Source: UBA1858 sp965227695
Lineage (GTDB): Bacteria; Pseudomonadota; Gammaproteobacteria; UBA4575
Assembly (NCBI GenBank): GCA_965227695.1
Contig: OZ245760.1
Span: 682,001 to 746,000 of the forward strand
Length of the DNA: 64,000 bases
Direction of reading: 5' to 3'
Both the position numbers and the translations under genes were made by a program. The stretch's first letter is position 1. Every line of letters starts with the position of its first letter. This document shows positions 55,414-64,000 of this stretch, piece after piece. The notes beneath the pieces are model-generated. The model saw only the letters and a program-made list of their open reading frames with translations, was not told the origin of the DNA and did not search any database.

Positions 55414-55785
55414 CTACCTGCAAAGTACATCGTCCCTGTGTTTTTCCAGCTTTGCCATGACCTGTTTCTGCAATTCCGGAGCGATTTCCATTTCGTTGAG
55501 CGTTGTATGGACATTTTCGAGCATTGCATCGACATGAGAGTCATTTAGACCCCGTTCGACCACGGCTTTATGTGATTTGCGCATATTCCGGCCGGTATAT
55601 AATGATGGGCCACCGAAAATATAGGTAAGAAATGCATTCATTTTAATGGACTGCTTCTTGATATCGATGTCTTTGAAAAATTCTTTTATGCGGTCATCTT
55701 CGAGAATGTGATAATAGAGCTTGATCGAAGCCAGTTCGACAGCATTTTTCCCACCAATCTGCTCATATAATGTCTGTTCTGCCAT
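55414..55785 (-). CDS. Group I truncated haemoglobin
   Basis: 123 residues. LYEQIGGKNAV at the start, YIFGGPSLYTGRNMRKSH near 54-71 with the proximal haem His in SHKAVVE, and LENVHTTLNEM match the 2-on-2 globin family, group I. These bind oxygen or nitric oxide. It is on the strand opposite to slyX. Confidence 0.92.
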   Translation of the reverse strand: MAEQTLYEQIGGKNAVELASIKLYYHILEDDRIKEFFKDIDIKKQSIKMNAFLTYIFGGPSLYTGRNMRKSHKAVVERGLNDSHVDAMLENVHTTLNEMEIAPELQKQVMAKLEKHRDDVLCR

Positions 55786-56083
55786 AAATAATTCCTTAAG
55801 GTCGATACTTGTTGTGGTTATATATTAAGGTAGGTCACTTTAACGTCACTCGCGAGCTTGTGCAATGATCTGTGTCAGGCTCGATAAGATTGCATGCTGT
55901 GGGTCTTCGCGATGTCAGCCATGCTCGTTTTCATCGATAATGTCGACTCAAACTAGTGGGCAATGCGGCAGAATTGTGTCTGTTCAGGTGTTCCTGGGTA
56001 AATGGATGGGTGAGATTTAGCCATTTAAGCGATACAATCAAAAGTTAGTGATACTGACATAAACATTTATTAAAGGGGGCTGT

Positions 56084-56476
56084 ATGTTTGAACCACTTTC
56101 TATCCCATTTGGGTGTGTGATGTTATATAACGTCGTCAAGCTGAAAGAAGGGGTGACTATCGAGGAAGTCGAACTGGCGCTGGGTGAGATGTGTAATGTA
56201 GTCAAAAACACATACGGTGACGAGGAAGGCGGTTTTATAGGTGGCCAGGTATATAAGTTCAGTGGTTTTATATCCGATGAAGGCTCCTTTGCCTCCAGTC
56301 AACAAACCAAAGACCATATTGCAATCGTGACTTACTGGAAATCATTTGAGCAACATGAAAAGTCGCACGCTGATGCCACCTTCAAAGAAAAATTTGAGGC
56401 GCTGGCGGATTATGCTCTCGAAACCTATGAGATAGGGTATGAAATGTTGTGGCAGGGAGAACCCGAGAAAGATTAG
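56084..56476 (+). CDS. Hypothetical dimeric alpha-beta barrel-like protein
   Basis: 130 residues with a good AAAGGGGG ribosome binding site before the ATG. A beta-strand opening (YNVVKLKEGVTIEEVE), a helical part, IAIVTYWKSFEQHEKSH near 83-99 and YEIGYEMLW resemble small ferredoxin-like barrel proteins of the ABM type. No catalytic residues can be named. It is followed by a strong hairpin. Confidence 0.6.
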   Translation: MFEPLSIPFGCVMLYNVVKLKEGVTIEEVELALGEMCNVVKNTYGDEEGGFIGGQVYKFSGFISDEGSFASSQQTKDHIAIVTYWKSFEQHEKSHADATFKEKFEALADYALETYEIGYEMLWQGEPEKD

Positions 56477-56493
56477 GCGCTAAACCTGATTGC

Positions 56494-56528
56494 CACAGGT
56501 AAAAGGCGGCTATTGCCTTTTACCTGTG
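56494..56528. terminator. 14-bp hairpin between convergent genes
   Basis: CACAGGTAAAAGGC pairs perfectly with GCCTTTTACCTGTG around a 7-base loop. It lies between the barrel-like gene and the convergent hypothetical gene, and its AT-rich inner part can give a T-run in either direction, so it probably ends both. Confidence 0.75.
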
Positions 56529-56540
56529 CCTGCAATCCGA

Positions 56541-57011
56541 TTAGTCCAGTTTTATTTCAGGAGAAATTATTGATGGTTTCTGATGAAGTTCAGTTAACAT
56601 GTGAGCATCAATATTCTTCTCGAGCATGTATAAACGTAAAACGTCTTTTTTCGGAATTGTGTTGGCAAAAAATTCTGCGTGGTTCTGCTTGTTTTGCAGA
56701 ATTCTGCCTTCAATGCGGAAAAATGCAGCCTGCATGTTAACCATGCTCTGAAACTCAATCTCGCCTTCTGCATACATTTGCTTGAACTTCCTGATCAGCC
56801 TGAGTGCTTCTAAATCGTAGCCCGACCGCTTTTCTTCATATTGATTGTAGACCTTCCAAAATTCATTGTTACCTTCGCTTGCGTCAAGAGTAGATGCGAT
56901 AAGGTCACGTTTTTTTTGGGCAAGTGACTCATATAGCTCTTCCGTGGTTTCTGCGTATCCAGTAGATATAAAAAGGCTGATTAAAAGGAAGGCGATAAAC
57001 TTGCATCTCAT
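56541..57011 (-). CDS. Hypothetical exported protein
   Basis: 156 residues. A clear signal peptide (FIAFLLISLFISTGYA) ends before ETTEELYES; the mature part is almost entirely helical and charged (KRDLIASTL, WKVYNQYEEKRSGYDLEAL, FRIEGRILQNKQ). Likely a small periplasmic helical protein. I recognise no family. Confidence 0.7.
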   Translation of the reverse strand: MRCKFIAFLLISLFISTGYAETTEELYESLAQKKRDLIASTLDASEGNNEFWKVYNQYEEKRSGYDLEALRLIRKFKQMYAEGEIEFQSMVNMQAAFFRIEGRILQNKQNHAEFFANTIPKKDVLRLYMLEKNIDAHMLTELHQKPSIISPEIKLD

Positions 57012-57240
57012 TCTGTGCTCCTGTGACTTGTTTTAGAGTATGTTGGCGGCATGGTACCATCAAATTGAATGCTTCAGTAATACTAATAAGAGACTACCTG
57101 TTGATGTTCATGATACTGGCCGCGGGTTTAATATTATCGTCACATTACAGTCGTAGCTTTATATCTCCGGTGCTGGCATTAGATGATTGCTGTCAATTAA
57201 AGTTTTTTCTATGAACCATGAATAACCGTTATTTTTTTTA

Positions 57241-57900
57241 ATGAAAAAACTGAGAAAGATTTTTTTTCCTGCAAGATTGCGATTGATTGTCTGGGTTATG
57301 GATAGAATAAGAAAATCAGCAGATAATCAAGGCAGCCAGAATTTGAATACCGCTTTATTGGCGTTAAGCTGGGGTAATTTGGGGTATGCAGGTAATTTTG
57401 TTTTCCTGCGTAACATAACTCATCGTGTAAGATCTTCCCGTGGGTATGTGCTTGAATGTGGTTCTGGCGTTACAACGTTGCTAATTGCAGCGATGACAAA
57501 AAAATATAAAACGCCACTAATCGTTCTGGAGCATAATAGAGAATGGCTGGCCTATCTGGAAGTCATATTTAATCAACTGAATTATACACATGTGACACTG
57601 GTATATTCACCATTACATGATTATGGTGAATATACCTGGTATCAACCCGACGCGCTTTTGTTGCCCGGAAAAAGTATCAAACTGGTGATCTGTGATGGAC
57701 CCCCTGGAAACACTCCCGGTGGTCGATTTGGTCTGCTGCCCGTGTTAGGCGATTATCTCGCCGATGACTGTGTTGTTTTGCTTGACGACACTCATCGAAT
57801 TGATGAACAAAATATTATTCATTCATGGAAAAAGTTCCGTGATATCAAAACGAAAGAACTTGGTGTTTTTGCTAGGCATACTGAAATAACATTTATTTGA
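57241..57900 (+). CDS. Class I SAM-dependent methyltransferase-like protein
   Basis: 219 residues. YVLECGSGVTTLLIAAM (about 75-91) is motif I of the class I fold, followed by an acidic strand end in LIVLEHN and LVICDGPPG near 143. No substrate-specific motif is recognised. The first 30 residues are basic and may form an amphipathic helix. It stands alone, 229 bases from its neighbour. Confidence 0.65.
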   Translation: MKKLRKIFFPARLRLIVWVMDRIRKSADNQGSQNLNTALLALSWGNLGYAGNFVFLRNITHRVRSSRGYVLECGSGVTTLLIAAMTKKYKTPLIVLEHNREWLAYLEVIFNQLNYTHVTLVYSPLHDYGEYTWYQPDALLLPGKSIKLVICDGPPGNTPGGRFGLLPVLGDYLADDCVVLLDDTHRIDEQNIIHSWKKFRDIKTKELGVFARHTEITFI

Positions 57901-58167
57901 TTACTATGGTTTAGCTCGCAGGCGTTTCAGGCATGATATTGGTAATAATCGTCTTTGCCAGTCTGAATATATTTTTTAACAATCTTTTCTGGCCGTATGT
58001 GTGATGCCTGCTATTAAGCCGGGAATTATTACCGGTATCTGAATGTAAGTGCTGCGGCGACTGATTTATTTCCATCGATGAAAATTTGTGAGCCCTGTTT
58101 GATCGTTCCGCGCACTATGAGTATTGGTGCACGAAAAGCGGGGCGTGATGATGATACTGTTTTCATC

Positions 58168-58371
58168 ATGGCAACAGAAACACCTGCATCCCTGGTTAAT
58201 CGCTATACCGGCATCATTGTGCTGACTGGTATTATAGTACTTTGGTTAATAGGTTTGACGCATCTTTTTAATCAACAGATAGGCTTTGGTGTTGGATTGA
58301 TTGTCACGGCCTTGATACTCTTGCGTCTGTTTGTCTGGCTGGAGAAAATTAAGACACGTGGCGAGCGCTGA
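58168..58371 (+). CDS. Small two-helix membrane protein
   Basis: About 67 residues from ATG 58168, with two hydrophobic helices (GIIVLTGIIVLWLIGLTHLF and GVGLIVTALILLRLFVWL). ATGs at 58117 and 58078 would extend it, but the added residues are polar and show no family feature, and none of the starts has a good ribosome binding site. Unknown function. Confidence 0.5.
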   Translation: MATETPASLVNRYTGIIVLTGIIVLWLIGLTHLFNQQIGFGVGLIVTALILLRLFVWLEKIKTRGER

Positions 58372-58503
58372 GACCGTATACTGAATGCTAAAGACCTGAT
58401 TCATTGCCGCGTCATACCGCCAGCATTTTTAATTAAATATCTTTATTTCTGTTCAATTTCATTTAATATTTGTGCTGTTGCAAAATAATGGAATTGGTCT
58501 TAT

Positions 58504-59550
58504 ATGGTTATAGGTGTGCCAAAAGAGATAAAGACTTCTGAGTCCAGAGTCGCTCTGGTGCCTGCTGATTGTGTCACGCTGGTAAAGCGTGCACATCAGG
58601 TTGTTGTTGAGGCTTCTTGTGGACTTTTAAGCGGTTATTCTGACCAGGAGTATACTGATGCCGGCTGTTGCATCGTTCAATCAATAGAGGATGTCTATCA
58701 GCAGGCCGACTTGATTGTTAAAGTAAAAGAGCCGCAGCCGCGTGAATATCCGCTAATAAAAAAGCACCATACTTTATTTTGTTATTTGCATTTGGCGGCA
58801 GACTCAAATCTTGTCACAGCGTTGCAACAGTCAGGCGCGGTAGCGATTGCTTTTGAGGAAGTCACAGACGAACAAGGAAATCTGCCTCTGTTAAGACCAA
58901 TGAGTATTATCGCAGGAAAGCTGGCAGCACAATACGCCAGTATATACCTTCATAGTCATCATTCTGGTCGCGGTGTCCTGGTTGACAGTATCCAAAATGC
59001 AGACCCGGCAAAAGTAGCAGTGCTTGGATATGGTGTCGCCGGCAGTGCGGCGACTGAACATTTCAGAAACATGGGTGCTGCCATTACGGTGGTGGATAAC
59101 AATAACGAAAAGCTATCTCAAGCCAGCACCCTGGGTAATGATGTCAATACCTTGAATATTATGGACGACAATATAGAACCTGAGATTACACAAGCCGATA
59201 TTGTTATAGGGGCTGTACTGGTATCAGGAACCCGTGCGCCAATTGTGTTGAATGAAGAGGTCGTCAAAAAAATGAATAAAGGTGCAGTGATTATTGATAT
59301 TGCTGTCGATCAGGGTGGGTGCGTCGCCACAACTCGCCCGACAACATATAAGAATCCAACTTTTGTCAGGCATGGTATTGTTCATTTCGGGGTGCAGAAT
59401 ATGCCTGCTGCTGTGCCACGCACGGCTTCGCAACTGCTATCGAATGCCATTTTATCGTCCGTGATTTCCATTGCTGATAATCAGTGGAGAGAGGATGAGC
59501 ATATAAGCGCTGGTTTATGTATTGCAGGCGGAGAATTGTACGGATTATGA
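58504..59550 (+). CDS. ald: Alanine dehydrogenase
   Basis: 348 residues, shorter than the usual 370. MVIGVPKEIKTSESRVAL, the catalytic VKVKEPQ (about 73-79) and YLHLAAD (about 94-100), and NAD-binding LGYGVAG are present. It converts alanine to pyruvate and ammonia with NAD. The central loop (VLVDSIQNADPAKVAVLG) departs from the common Ald pattern. No strong ribosome binding site is seen before the ATG. Confidence 0.9.
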   Translation: MVIGVPKEIKTSESRVALVPADCVTLVKRAHQVVVEASCGLLSGYSDQEYTDAGCCIVQSIEDVYQQADLIVKVKEPQPREYPLIKKHHTLFCYLHLAADSNLVTALQQSGAVAIAFEEVTDEQGNLPLLRPMSIIAGKLAAQYASIYLHSHHSGRGVLVDSIQNADPAKVAVLGYGVAGSAATEHFRNMGAAITVVDNNNEKLSQASTLGNDVNTLNIMDDNIEPEITQADIVIGAVLVSGTRAPIVLNEEVVKKMNKGAVIIDIAVDQGGCVATTRPTTYKNPTFVRHGIVHFGVQNMPAAVPRTASQLLSNAILSSVISIADNQWREDEHISAGLCIAGGELYGL

Positions 59551-59734
59551 AGACTTGCAAGGTTTATAGCAAAACCAGAGTATTTTAATGCCCGGCCTTA
59601 TTCTGCACCCTTTGCTTCAAACGGGCACGTTCATCCGGAAGTATCAGAGATGAATCGGCTGAACGTCTGCAGACAGGTGCAGGCTTCTTCGTCTGGTCCC
59701 GGTGACGCTGAAAATAATGAATGTTGAATTCAGG

Positions 59735-60724
59735 CTATTCCATTCGCATTGTAACTACAGGCCTGCCTTCATGTGTCCATTGATGCATGGAGCCATCATA
59801 TAACCTGGCCTGTTTATTTCCCAGTAACTCATGAAAAACAAACCAGCCGCCAGAAGCCATATGGCCGCTATTGCAGTAGGTGATCAGTGGCCGCTGGCTG
59901 TCAATACCAAGTGCATTAGCCAGTTCAAGCAGCTCCTCTTTGGAAGAGAATTTGACGGGCATGTCGCGGCTGGATAGCAGGTCAACCGGTAGTACCTTGG
60001 CTGTTGGGATGTGGCCTTTGGCCGTGACTTTGCTGCTTTTGAATGTCCCGAGGTACTGGCCAAGTGGACGAATATCGACAATCTGAATTTCAGCATTTTG
60101 CATGGCAGCCATTACCTGATGACTATCGGCAAAAATTGCTGGCAGTTCCTGTTCGGCATTCCAGTCACCGACAGGTACTTCATGGGCTGTGCTGCTTATT
60201 TCTCGGCCGTCAGTAATCCACTGCGCAGTCCCTCCATTTAAAATAGAGACCTTATGATGCCCATAGTATTTGATTTGCCAATAGACTCGTGAGGCGATTG
60301 TCAGGTCAAATTCAGATTCTGCATTGGTGGTAATGACGATGTGACTATCCTGGTTAACACCCGCTGTTTGCATGATATTTTCAAATTTATCACTTTCTAT
60401 GATCATGTATTTAATGGTTTTTCCATCGAATACCCGCTTATCGCGAACATTTTCGTACAAAATGAATTGTGCGCCAGGAATGTGTCCACCCACACGAGCC
60501 AGTATTTTCTCGTTGGTTTTTTTGTTGTGATGGTAAGCTGGCGTACTCACGAATCCTTTCTTGTCGGTTCGGATGTCCAGTACAACAACATCTTCCATGT
60601 GTTTGGCAAGCCAGTCGGTTTCGACAAGCGGGGAGACTTCATATGTATCTGCAAATGCGATTGTACTTGCTGAAAATAATGTGACTGCAGCCATCAGGCG
60701 GACTAAAGGATGTGTGTTTTTCAT
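59735..60724 (-). CDS. Exported two-domain rhodanese (sulfurtransferase)
   Basis: About 329 residues from ATG 60724, where a signal peptide starts (RLMAAVTLFSASTIAFA). Two rhodanese domains follow; the first has no catalytic Cys (VITTNAESEF), while the second has TYCNSGHMASG (about 280). This is the usual plan for thiosulfate sulfurtransferases, here periplasmic. It may act in sulfur detoxification or oxidation. A 15-codon upstream extension is unlikely. Confidence 0.88.
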   Translation of the reverse strand: MKNTHPLVRLMAAVTLFSASTIAFADTYEVSPLVETDWLAKHMEDVVVLDIRTDKKGFVSTPAYHHNKKTNEKILARVGGHIPGAQFILYENVRDKRVFDGKTIKYMIIESDKFENIMQTAGVNQDSHIVITTNAESEFDLTIASRVYWQIKYYGHHKVSILNGGTAQWITDGREISSTAHEVPVGDWNAEQELPAIFADSHQVMAAMQNAEIQIVDIRPLGQYLGTFKSSKVTAKGHIPTAKVLPVDLLSSRDMPVKFSSKEELLELANALGIDSQRPLITYCNSGHMASGGWFVFHELLGNKQARLYDGSMHQWTHEGRPVVTMRME

Positions 60725-60969
60725 GGTGCTGGGATCTGAGTTTTCGGATACCCGATTGTAACACTTCACATGTATGTATAAAGCGGTCTATGGTCAACAA
60801 GCGTCACTTGTATGGGGTAAACGGAGGGTATCGAAAATGGTTAACCAAGGCACAGGCATGTTACATCCATTGTATTCAATTTAGCCATCAGGCAGTCACG
60901 TACCTGGTTAATCTGATGATACAATATGCTATCAATTTTAAGGCAAACCTTTTAAATGGTTAAAACTTG

Positions 60970-61485
60970 ATGGGTAAAGCATTATATATTCCCTTATTGA
61001 TACTTGCGGTTGCGTTAATGTATTTGTGGGAAAAGGGTCGTGAGCCGCTGGAAATCAGCACAGAGATAGAGATATCTGCTCCTCTACAGCAGGTATGGGA
61101 TGTGATTGCGGATATAGATAATTGGGAGCAATGGGCGCCATTAATAGCCAGCGCGACTGGTGTTGCCTTATATGGAAATACAGTTTCAATTACCATGGCG
61201 GGCAAGCATGAATATCAGCAAGGGCCTTCATATCATCCGGTTATTACTCGTCTTGAAGAGCCATACTACTTAAGCTGGCGCGCGGTAATGATGGCGGGTT
61301 TTCTGATAACAAATGAGAAGGTGCTGGAACTTGAACAAACTGCCGCGGGTACCAGGGTAATACATAAAGAATTATTCAAAGGGATGCTGGTGCCTGTTGT
61401 TAACGGAAAATTAAATGACAATGTCCCTTACATGCTGCAATCTTTAAATCAGGCGCTTAAAGATAAACTCGAACCTTCTGTTTAA
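60970..61485 (+). CDS. SRPBCC (START-like) family protein
   Basis: 171 residues. An N-terminal anchor (LYIPLLILAVALMYLW) is followed by IEISAPLQQVWDVIADIDNW, the hallmark opening of the polyketide cyclase/START-like fold. The fold binds hydrophobic ligands. ATG 60970 is preferred over the TTG before it. It is 14 bases upstream of the DUF2970 gene, so probably in an operon. Confidence 0.75.
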   Translation: MGKALYIPLLILAVALMYLWEKGREPLEISTEIEISAPLQQVWDVIADIDNWEQWAPLIASATGVALYGNTVSITMAGKHEYQQGPSYHPVITRLEEPYYLSWRAVMMAGFLITNEKVLELEQTAAGTRVIHKELFKGMLVPVVNGKLNDNVPYMLQSLNQALKDKLEPSV

Positions 61486-61499
61486 TGTGAGAATCAGGG

Positions 61500-61706
61500 A
61501 TGAAGGAAAAATTAAGCCACTGGCAAGTAGTAAAAAGTGTTCTGGCCTCATTTGTCGGGATTCAGAGCAAAAGAAATCTGGAACGCGATGCCAAAAACAA
61601 TATCGCAGGAAGATTTTTTGTCATTGGCATTGCTCTTGCCGTGACTATACATGGGATGTTGTACCTGATCGCCTGGAGTATCTCCTGGTACACCGGAGTC
61701 GAGTGA
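61500..61706 (+). CDS. DUF2970 family small membrane protein
   Basis: 68 residues. VKSVLASFVGIQSKRNLERD (20) followed by FFVIGIALAVTIHGMLYLIA is the DUF2970 pattern: a short amphipathic opening, a basic turn and one membrane helix. Its role is not known. It follows the SRPBCC gene closely. Confidence 0.75.
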   Translation: MKEKLSHWQVVKSVLASFVGIQSKRNLERDAKNNIAGRFFVIGIALAVTIHGMLYLIAWSISWYTGVE

Positions 61707-61849
61707 GTATAAACATACAACCTGTACTGTTTTTATGTCGGGTTGTTTTCTGGTTGAAAGAAATTTATTTTTCGAGTCAACACTTGAAATCGGATCATCT
61801 GACCATATTTTTAAACCATCAATGATCCGATACATACAAGGGTAATTTA

Positions 61850-62020
61850 ATGGACGACGGCTATTTGCTACTGGAACAGGATGATAGTCAACATACTTAC
61901 TATCTGGCATGCACAAAAAGCGGTGCTGTTTACTATGGTGCACTTGATGAAAACATGGAATTAGCCAGTGACTGGAAACTGGTCAGTGTGAATGTAAGTT
62001 CCATGGAAACCATTCACTAG
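61850..62020 (+). CDS. Small hypothetical protein (56 residues)
   Basis: MDDGYLLLEQDDSQHTYYL, then LACTKSGAVYYG, ALDENMELASDW, ending KLVSVNV. It has a good AAGGG ribosome binding site seven bases before the ATG, and a composition typical of small beta-rich proteins. No family recognised. Confidence 0.6.
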   Translation: MDDGYLLLEQDDSQHTYYLACTKSGAVYYGALDENMELASDWKLVSVNVSSMETIH

Positions 62021-62491
62021 TCACGGGGTATCCTCTGCCGGCGGGCCCGCGCCGGTGCCTAGTAGTTCTATATGCTATAAGAAGTCATGCTGGGGAGCTG
62101 CTGAGTTTCCCGCACCTGACACTTCGCCAGGCATGACAAAATTTTCTGTATAAATGTTCGGCATTGGTTCGGTTTGAAACAGGCTTGCGTCATCTGATGT
62201 TTCGATATATCCACACACCGTAGAAATCTTCAAGAACGCAACGTTCTATGCCCGTTGATAAAACCGATGATCTTTGTCAGCTTAACATTTCGCACTAACC
62301 GAAGGCATCGATGCATAATTATGCTTATTCGTGGTGCTAAGCAAATGCAAACTTGAGCTATATCAATAATAAAAAAAATTTATCTCTATAATTAAAACTA
62401 ATACATTTATTTCTTACTTAATCAAATCTTATACTTACACACCTGTAATAATATAATAAAAATTGTGTAGTAAAGAAATGGAGAGATAGTA
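62021..62491. other. 471-base gap upstream of cfa
   Basis: No protein gene seen. It starts with a GC-rich stem (CCGGCG / CGCCGG near 62038-62055), then a larger foldable element at 62084-62137, then about 100 very AT-rich bases (62360-62470) that probably include the cfa promoter. Confidence 0.5.
62084..62137 (+). ncRNA. Possible structured RNA element
   Basis: A closing stem GTCATGCTGG (62084-62093) pairs with CCAGGCATGAC (62127-62137), with one bulge. Inside, GGGGA and TTTCCC can form a second stem, and the rest is a short loop region. Such nested pairing is more than expected by chance over 54 bases, but no known RNA family is recognised. No long T-run follows. Confidence 0.3.
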
Positions 62492-63622
62492 ATGATGTCT
62501 ATGCGAGACAAACTGGAAGAAATTCTGGCTTCAGCGGATATCAGGGTGTTCGGCCATCGTCCCTGGGATATCAGGGTCAATAATGAAAAATTCTATAGTC
62601 GTGTGCTCGCAGAAGGATCGCTGGCATTAGGTGAAGGTTACATGGATGGCTGGTGGGATACCGATAGTATCGATCAGTTTATTTGTAATCTGCTTAAATA
62701 TGATATTGAATCGAAGGTCGAGCCCTACAAAATGTTATCACTGGCAGTGCGTGCCAAACTTACCAATTTACAAAGTTTGTCAAGGGCATTTCAGGTCGGT
62801 GATGTGCATTATAATCTGGGCAATCGTCTGTTCGAAATTATGCTGGATAAACGACTGACCTACACGTGTGGATACTGGAAAAATGCATCAACCCTGGATG
62901 AGGCACAGGAGGCCAAACTGGATCTAGTTTGTAAGAAAATCAAGTTACGGAAAGGCCAGCATGTATTGGATATTGGATGTGGCTGGGGAAGTTTCGCTAA
63001 ATATGCGGCGGAAAAATATGGTGCACGTGTGACTGGAATTACAATTTCTACCGAGCAGGCAGAGTATGCCAGACAGTTATGTAAAGATTTGCCAGTGGAA
63101 ATACGCGTACAGGATTATCGACTCATGGATGAACAGTTTGATCATATAATTTCAATCGGAATGTTTGAACATGTTGGCAATAAAAATTACCAAAATTACT
63201 TTAAAGTAGCGCGGGACTGTCTCAAAGATGATGGTCTTTTCCTTCTGCATACGATTGGCGGACTGGTCACAAGAACGACGCCCGATCCATGGATCCACAA
63301 ATATATCTTCCCGAATGGTCAGATACCGTCACTGGCTGAAATATCAGGTGCTTGTGAAAAGTTATTTGTAATAGAGGACCTGCATAATTTCGGGGCGTAT
63401 TACGATAAAACCTTAATGACATGGTTTAAAAATTTCGATGAAGGATGGCATGAATTAAAGTCGGGCTATGGGGATCGATTTTATCGGATGTGGAAATATT
63501 ATCTACTGTCATGTGCTGGGGCATTTCGGGCGCGAGATATTCAATTGTGGCAGATTGTTCTGTCAAAGAATGGTGTAAAAGGCGTGTATGACAGAGAAGA
63601 GGCGTTGGCTGCTACCTGTTAG
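62492..63622 (+). CDS. cfa: Cyclopropane-fatty-acyl-phospholipid synthase
   Basis: 376 residues. VHYNLGNRLFEIMLDKRLTY (20, about 109-128), SAM-binding VLDIGCGWGS, the TISTEQAEYA segment and FEHVGNKNY match Cfa, which converts unsaturated phospholipid acyl chains to cyclopropane chains. GGAGAG precedes the ATG. Its 3' end overlaps the convergent potassium channel gene by 11 bases. Confidence 0.94.
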   Translation: MMSMRDKLEEILASADIRVFGHRPWDIRVNNEKFYSRVLAEGSLALGEGYMDGWWDTDSIDQFICNLLKYDIESKVEPYKMLSLAVRAKLTNLQSLSRAFQVGDVHYNLGNRLFEIMLDKRLTYTCGYWKNASTLDEAQEAKLDLVCKKIKLRKGQHVLDIGCGWGSFAKYAAEKYGARVTGITISTEQAEYARQLCKDLPVEIRVQDYRLMDEQFDHIISIGMFEHVGNKNYQNYFKVARDCLKDDGLFLLHTIGGLVTRTTPDPWIHKYIFPNGQIPSLAEISGACEKLFVIEDLHNFGAYYDKTLMTWFKNFDEGWHELKSGYGDRFYRMWKYYLLSCAGAFRARDIQLWQIVLSKNGVKGVYDREEALAATC

Positions 63623-64000
63623 ATCTCTGCGAGACATGCATGCCAACCAGTCGAGCGATTAATACAACCAGGTAAATCTGCCCGCAAAAACCTTCAATAA
63701 TAGTCGTTAATTTTGCGACATGTGAGGCGGGGACGATGTCGCCATAGCCGACTGTGAGTAAAGTTATAAAGCTGAAGTATATTTCATCCAGTGCATCTTC
63801 GTTAAAATTAAAGGGAATTACCTGTCCGCTTACTGATGATATGAATGATCCGGGGTATGTGATATCGATCAGGGCATAAATATAAGCAAAGGCAAAACCT
63901 AGCAATAGATATGCACATAATGATGATGCAATAGTATCTATCGTAACTATATAACTGGAAAAAATGCTCCTGATGATCAATGTAATTGCCAGAGTCAAGG
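63612..64000 (-). CDS. Potassium channel pore protein (cut by window edge)
   Basis: At least 128 codons, open to the right edge. LLLGFAFAYIYALI, the selectivity filter TLLTVGYGDIVP (about 78-89 of the visible part) and a closing helix YLVVLIARLVGM show a two-helix ion channel of the Ion_trans_2 type. The N-terminal part lies outside the window; the first in-frame candidate, a TTG at 63998, is likely internal. Confidence 0.85.
   Translation of the reverse strand, partial: LTLAITLIIRSIFSSYIVTIDTIASSLCAYLLLGFAFAYIYALIDITYPGSFISSVSGQVIPFNFNEDALDEIYFSFITLLTVGYGDIVPASHVAKLTTIIEGFCGQIYLVVLIARLVGMHVSQRSNR

Noticed and set aside
57104..57214. Short hydrophobic frame before the methyltransferase-like gene
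   Set aside because: Only 36 residues, no ribosome binding site, hydrophobic by AT-rich composition alone.
57933..58004. 23-codon hydrophobic frame
   Set aside because: Too short and unsupported to call a gene.

Overview
The window looks like a chromosome segment of a gammaproteobacterial methylotroph of moderate GC. Three things point that way: a nearly complete serine-cycle gene cluster, a Gram-negative LPS inner-core cluster (hldE, waaF, waaA, kdkA), and housekeeping genes of gammaproteobacterial type (glnE, slyX, lemA plus an M48 protease, yjgR). I cannot name the genus. No methanol or methane oxidation gene, rRNA, tRNA, CRISPR array or insertion sequence was seen.

Layout. 1-12.9 kb (minus strand): a partial argE, then dgkA, then the C1 cluster, which in transcription order reads 5-formyl-THF cyclo-ligase-like, Ftr-like formyltransferase, folD, sga, mcl, mtkA, mtkB, hprA, ppc, mtdA. 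13-17.3 kb: ilvD, an inorganic pyrophosphatase and a PA2778/PA2779-type pair. 17.4-21.2 kb: an Fbp-type ferric iron ABC importer. 21.3-26.5 kb (plus): glnE, ilvE, hldE. 26.9-36.1 kb: LPS inner-core genes on both strands: two heptosyltransferases, waaA, three kinase-fold proteins, a radical SAM enzyme, a Gfo/Idh oxidoreductase, a membrane protein and a DUF6165 protein. 36.1-40.6 kb: tolC, a rhodanese, a Pcm-like methyltransferase, thiC. 40.9-49.5 kb: an RTX/cadherin-like secreted protein with its type I exporter (two ABC proteins and an HlyD adaptor). 49.5-64 kb: yjgR, a glutaredoxin, an M48 protease with LemA, slyX, a truncated haemoglobin, ald, a two-domain rhodanese, cfa, a potassium channel and several small proteins.

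How it fits together. Sga, HprA, Ppc, MtkAB and Mcl are serine-cycle enzymes running from glyoxylate and serine to malyl-CoA and back to glyoxylate and acetyl-CoA. MtdA and FolD interconvert C1-folates at its entrance. The most interesting element is the pair upstream: a stand-alone Ftr homologue translationally coupled to a 5-formyl-THF cyclo-ligase homologue and followed by FolD. Ftr enzymes handle N5-formyl groups and cyclo-ligase consumes N5-formyl-THF, so I infer a possible direct formyl bridge from the methanopterin branch to folate that would avoid free formate. This is a hypothesis from gene order and family chemistry, not shown by the sequence.

Other points for a second look: both ABC proteins of the type I exporter have altered signature motifs; the RTX gene holds a perfect 283-bp direct repeat; waaF appears to start at ATT; the serine cluster is punctuated by intercistronic hairpins; and a possible structured RNA lies upstream of cfa.
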